Shown here in pieces: positions 62,015 through 64,000 of a stretch of 64,000 nt of DNA; positions within the stretch are counted from its first letter, which is position 1; every line of letters starts with the position of its first letter. The position numbers and the translations under genes were made by a program. The stretch lies in contig OZ250145.1 of assembly GCA_965237565.1 (NCBI GenBank), positions 496,001-560,000 of the forward strand, given 5' to 3'. Under the pieces are notes generated by a model. The model saw nothing but the letters and a program-made list of their open reading frames with translations, did no database searches and had not been told where the DNA came from. The stretch comes from JANQSP01 sp965237565. GTDB lineage: Bacteria; Bdellovibrionota; Bdellovibrionia; Bdellovibrionales; UBA1609.

Positions 62015-64000
62015 TGTCAGCAACTTCCACTTTTCAAAATGGGGATTTAGCCTCCCAAAAAGGACTCAAACCTCGTTACAGTATTGAAATAAAGACCAAA
62101 CACTGCGGGAGCTTGTCTTTCTCCAATCCCAAGATCTCTCGTTTAAGTCTCGCTTTGATGGATATGCAAGCGGGCTTGGGGGGAGCGGCTAGCCACTGGG
62201 GAGGACCATCAGCTTTTGCTGAAATTGTCTCTGCACTTTTTGGCTTAGCTTTTCATTTGGCAAATGAGAAAAATCTGCACTGGCATGAACTGTTTCATAT
62301 CATCAACGATGCAGGTCATTGTGAAAATGGCATCTACGCTTTGAAGGCCAATTATGGTTTTGGAGGCTTGAGTTTTAAAGATTTACGAGGCTTTCGTTCG
62401 ATTGAAAGTCCATTGACTGGACATGGAGAATCTCACTTGTATCCGAGGGGAGTGTATTTGAGCAATGGCCCTTTGGGTTCTACTCTGGCACAGGCGCAAG
62501 GTCTTGCCGTAGCCGATCGTTTGCAAAAGCTCTCCCGTTTCACCGTGGTATTGATATCTGATGGAGCTCTCATGGAAGGAGAAGCCAAGGAAGCTTTGGC
62601 TTCCATTCCGGGGTTTTATGAAAAAAACAAACTCTGTCCTTTTGTTTTGATTGCGAGTGACAACAATAAAAAACTCAGTGGTCAGATTGATACGGATAGT
62701 TTTTCTATGGATCCAAGCTTTCGTTCTCTATCTTCCCTGGGTTGGGAGTGTGTGGATTTGCCCTCCGGTCATGAACTAAAATCTTGCGTGAAAGTTTTGG
62801 AATCCATTTTTCTCAGAAAAAAAGAGGAACTAAAAAAACCAATTTTCGTGCGAGCCAAAACCATCAAAGGCTATGGTTTAAAGGAGATGGAACAATCAAA
62901 AAGTGGAGGGCATGGCTTTCCCCTAAAAACTCCAGAGAAGTTGGCAGATTTTTTGGAGGAAATTTACGGAAGTAAAAACATTCCAGAAGAATTTGTTCAC
63001 TGGTGCAAAGAGCTTGAACAAATATCAGCCTCTCAGTCTCGCTCAAAAATGGGAAAATCCTCTGAAAAAAAAGTCAAAGCCCAAGAAGGCATTTCACGAG
63101 CGATGATTCAGGCAAAAAAAAACCATTTACCAGTTGTTTCCGTGAGTGCGGATTTACAAGGTTCCACTGGAGTTTTGGCTTTTCAAAAAGAATTTCCAGA
63201 ACATTGTTTTGACCTAGGAGTGGCTGAGTCCAACATGATTTCTCTAGCCGCTGGTTTGTCAAAGCAAGGATTTATTCCTGTTGTAGATACCTTCACTCAG
63301 TTTGGAGTGACAAAAGGGGCTCTTCCCTTGTTTATGGCAAACTTGTCTCAATCTCCTTTGATTGCCATTTTTTCTCATGCCGGTCTCCAAGATGCTGCGG
63401 ATGGAGCTTCTCACCAAAATCTTAGCTACTTGGCACAAACGGCTTCTTTACCACTGGTTCGCACCTATTCTCTAAGTTCTTCCGAAGAAGCCTTTCATTT
63501 ACTCACTCAGGCCATTGATTCTTTTGTGCTATCTCGTAAAAAAGGAAAATGTCCTTTCACACAGATTTTCTTTTTGGGCCGTGAAACCTTTCCTTCTAGT
63601 TACCTTCCAGACAAAGCCTCTTACCAACTCGGTCGTTCCCAAGTTATTTTCTCCGTTTTGGAACAAGTGCCAGATTCTAAAAAAGCAATCACCTTGTTAG
63701 CGAGTGGCACCCTCCTAGGTGAAGCTCTAGAAGCTGGAAAGAAATTATCTCAGCAATCTTGGAATGTGATTGTGGTCAATGCTTCGATTATCAATCATCC
63801 GGATGTTGCAACTCTTCAATCTTGTTTGGCCAAGACAAACAATCGTTTGGTGACAGTGGAAGATCATAACCTTATCGGGGGGATGGCTTCTTTGGTGGCT
63901 CATGCTCTAGCCCTCAAAGGAATCTCTGTGGACATGCATTCCCTAGCAGTCCGTTCGGCTTTTGGAAGAAGTGCGTACCAATCCGCACATCTCTATGAAA
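62014..64000 (+). CDS. tkt: Transketolase (3' end beyond window)
   Basis: The frame is open from ATG 62014 to the window edge, 662 residues without a stop, so the gene is partial only at its 3' end. SPLTGHGESH, GPLGSTLAQAQGLA, SDGALMEGEAKEAL and SDNNKKLSG belong to the thiamine-diphosphate half; LGVAESNMISLAAGLSKQ and HAGLQDAADGASHQNL to the pyrimidine-binding half. Transketolase moves two-carbon units in the pentose phosphate pathway. The start overlaps the ThiQ-type stop (ATGA), so translation is coupled to the importer. Confidence 0.93.
   Translation, partial: MSATSTFQNGDLASQKGLKPRYSIEIKTKHCGSLSFSNPKISRLSLALMDMQAGLGGAASHWGGPSAFAEIVSALFGLAFHLANEKNLHWHELFHIINDAGHCENGIYALKANYGFGGLSFKDLRGFRSIESPLTGHGESHLYPRGVYLSNGPLGSTLAQAQGLAVADRLQKLSRFTVVLISDGALMEGEAKEALASIPGFYEKNKLCPFVLIASDNNKKLSGQIDTDSFSMDPSFRSLSSLGWECVDLPSGHELKSCVKVLESIFLRKKEELKKPIFVRAKTIKGYGLKEMEQSKSGGHGFPLKTPEKLADFLEEIYGSKNIPEEFVHWCKELEQISASQSRSKMGKSSEKKVKAQEGISRAMIQAKKNHLPVVSVSADLQGSTGVLAFQKEFPEHCFDLGVAESNMISLAAGLSKQGFIPVVDTFTQFGVTKGALPLFMANLSQSPLIAIFSHAGLQDAADGASHQNLSYLAQTASLPLVRTYSLSSSEEAFHLLTQAIDSFVLSRKKGKCPFTQIFFLGRETFPSSYLPDKASYQLGRSQVIFSVLEQVPDSKKAITLLASGTLLGEALEAGKKLSQQSWNVIVVNASIINHPDVATLQSCLAKTNNRLVTVEDHNLIGGMASLVAHALALKGISVDMHSLAVRSAFGRSAYQSAHLYE

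Overview
The window looks like one contig from a Gram-negative bacterium of the Bdellovibrio type (Bdellovibrionota, formerly Deltaproteobacteria). The DNA is AT-rich and gene-dense. It carries a Tad pilus block, a menaquinone operon (menB-menA-menC-menE plus a polyprenyl synthase), a solitary MglA-like GTPase, CsrA, TonB and outer-membrane proteins, many Sec-exported proteins of unknown function, and many TTG/GTG starts with good Shine-Dalgarno sequences. The assignment rests on gene content only; no rRNA or tRNA was seen.

Layout. 1-3.8 kb: end of a Tad/Flp pilus block (CpaC secretin, a CpaE-CpaF fusion, TadB), followed by an RHS/YD-type exported protein and a small exported protein instead of TadC. 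6-8.8 kb: an unknown gene, then an AmgK-like sugar kinase and a MurU-like nucleotidyltransferase (cell-wall sugar recycling); the second is split by a frameshift. 8.9-11.5 kb (minus): two exported proteins sharing a C-terminal motif, one with a perfect 30-bp repeat array. 11.7-16 kb (minus): hpt, TPR protein, BamD, AI-2E-family permease, cyclic-nucleotide-binding protein, TPR/SH3 protein. 16.1-21.2 kb: arginine succinyltransferase genes (astC-like, astA with two frameshifts, astD), then mltG. 21.2-26.2 kb: a TadG-like protein (minus), two Opp/Dpp permeases and NagZ. 26.4-30.9 kb: an accessory island with a secreted protein built from fifteen 35-residue repeats and three related small exported proteins, one of them decayed, with nusB embedded on the minus strand. 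31-35 kb: TonB-like protein, a convergent outer-membrane barrel, a lipoprotein and an exported protein. 35-45 kb: housekeeping run priA, rpsB-tsf-pyrH-frr-uppS-cdsA-rseP-tsaB-rluD. 45-51 kb: small exported protein, possible PilZ protein, MglA, recR, dnaX, a YgjP-type metalloprotease, an MltD-type transglycosylase. 51-62 kb: csrA with a visible promoter, RDD protein, the men operon, a SpoIIE-type phosphatase, nth and a thiamine-type ABC importer. 62 kb to the end: transketolase, running off the window.

Themes. Peptidoglycan turnover recurs (AmgK, MurU, MltG, NagZ, Opp permeases, MltD-like enzyme). Minisatellites with units of 18 to 50 bp occur at six or more places, several overlapping gene 3' ends; one array repeatedly copies the C-terminus and stop codon of an outer-membrane protein. 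Three frameshifts, all of the same sense and all near homopolymers, fall in the accessory genes murU and astA. The most novel-looking elements are the secreted 35-residue-repeat solenoid with its paralogue island, the repeated outer-membrane-protein tail, and the incomplete Tad locus with a fused CpaE-CpaF.
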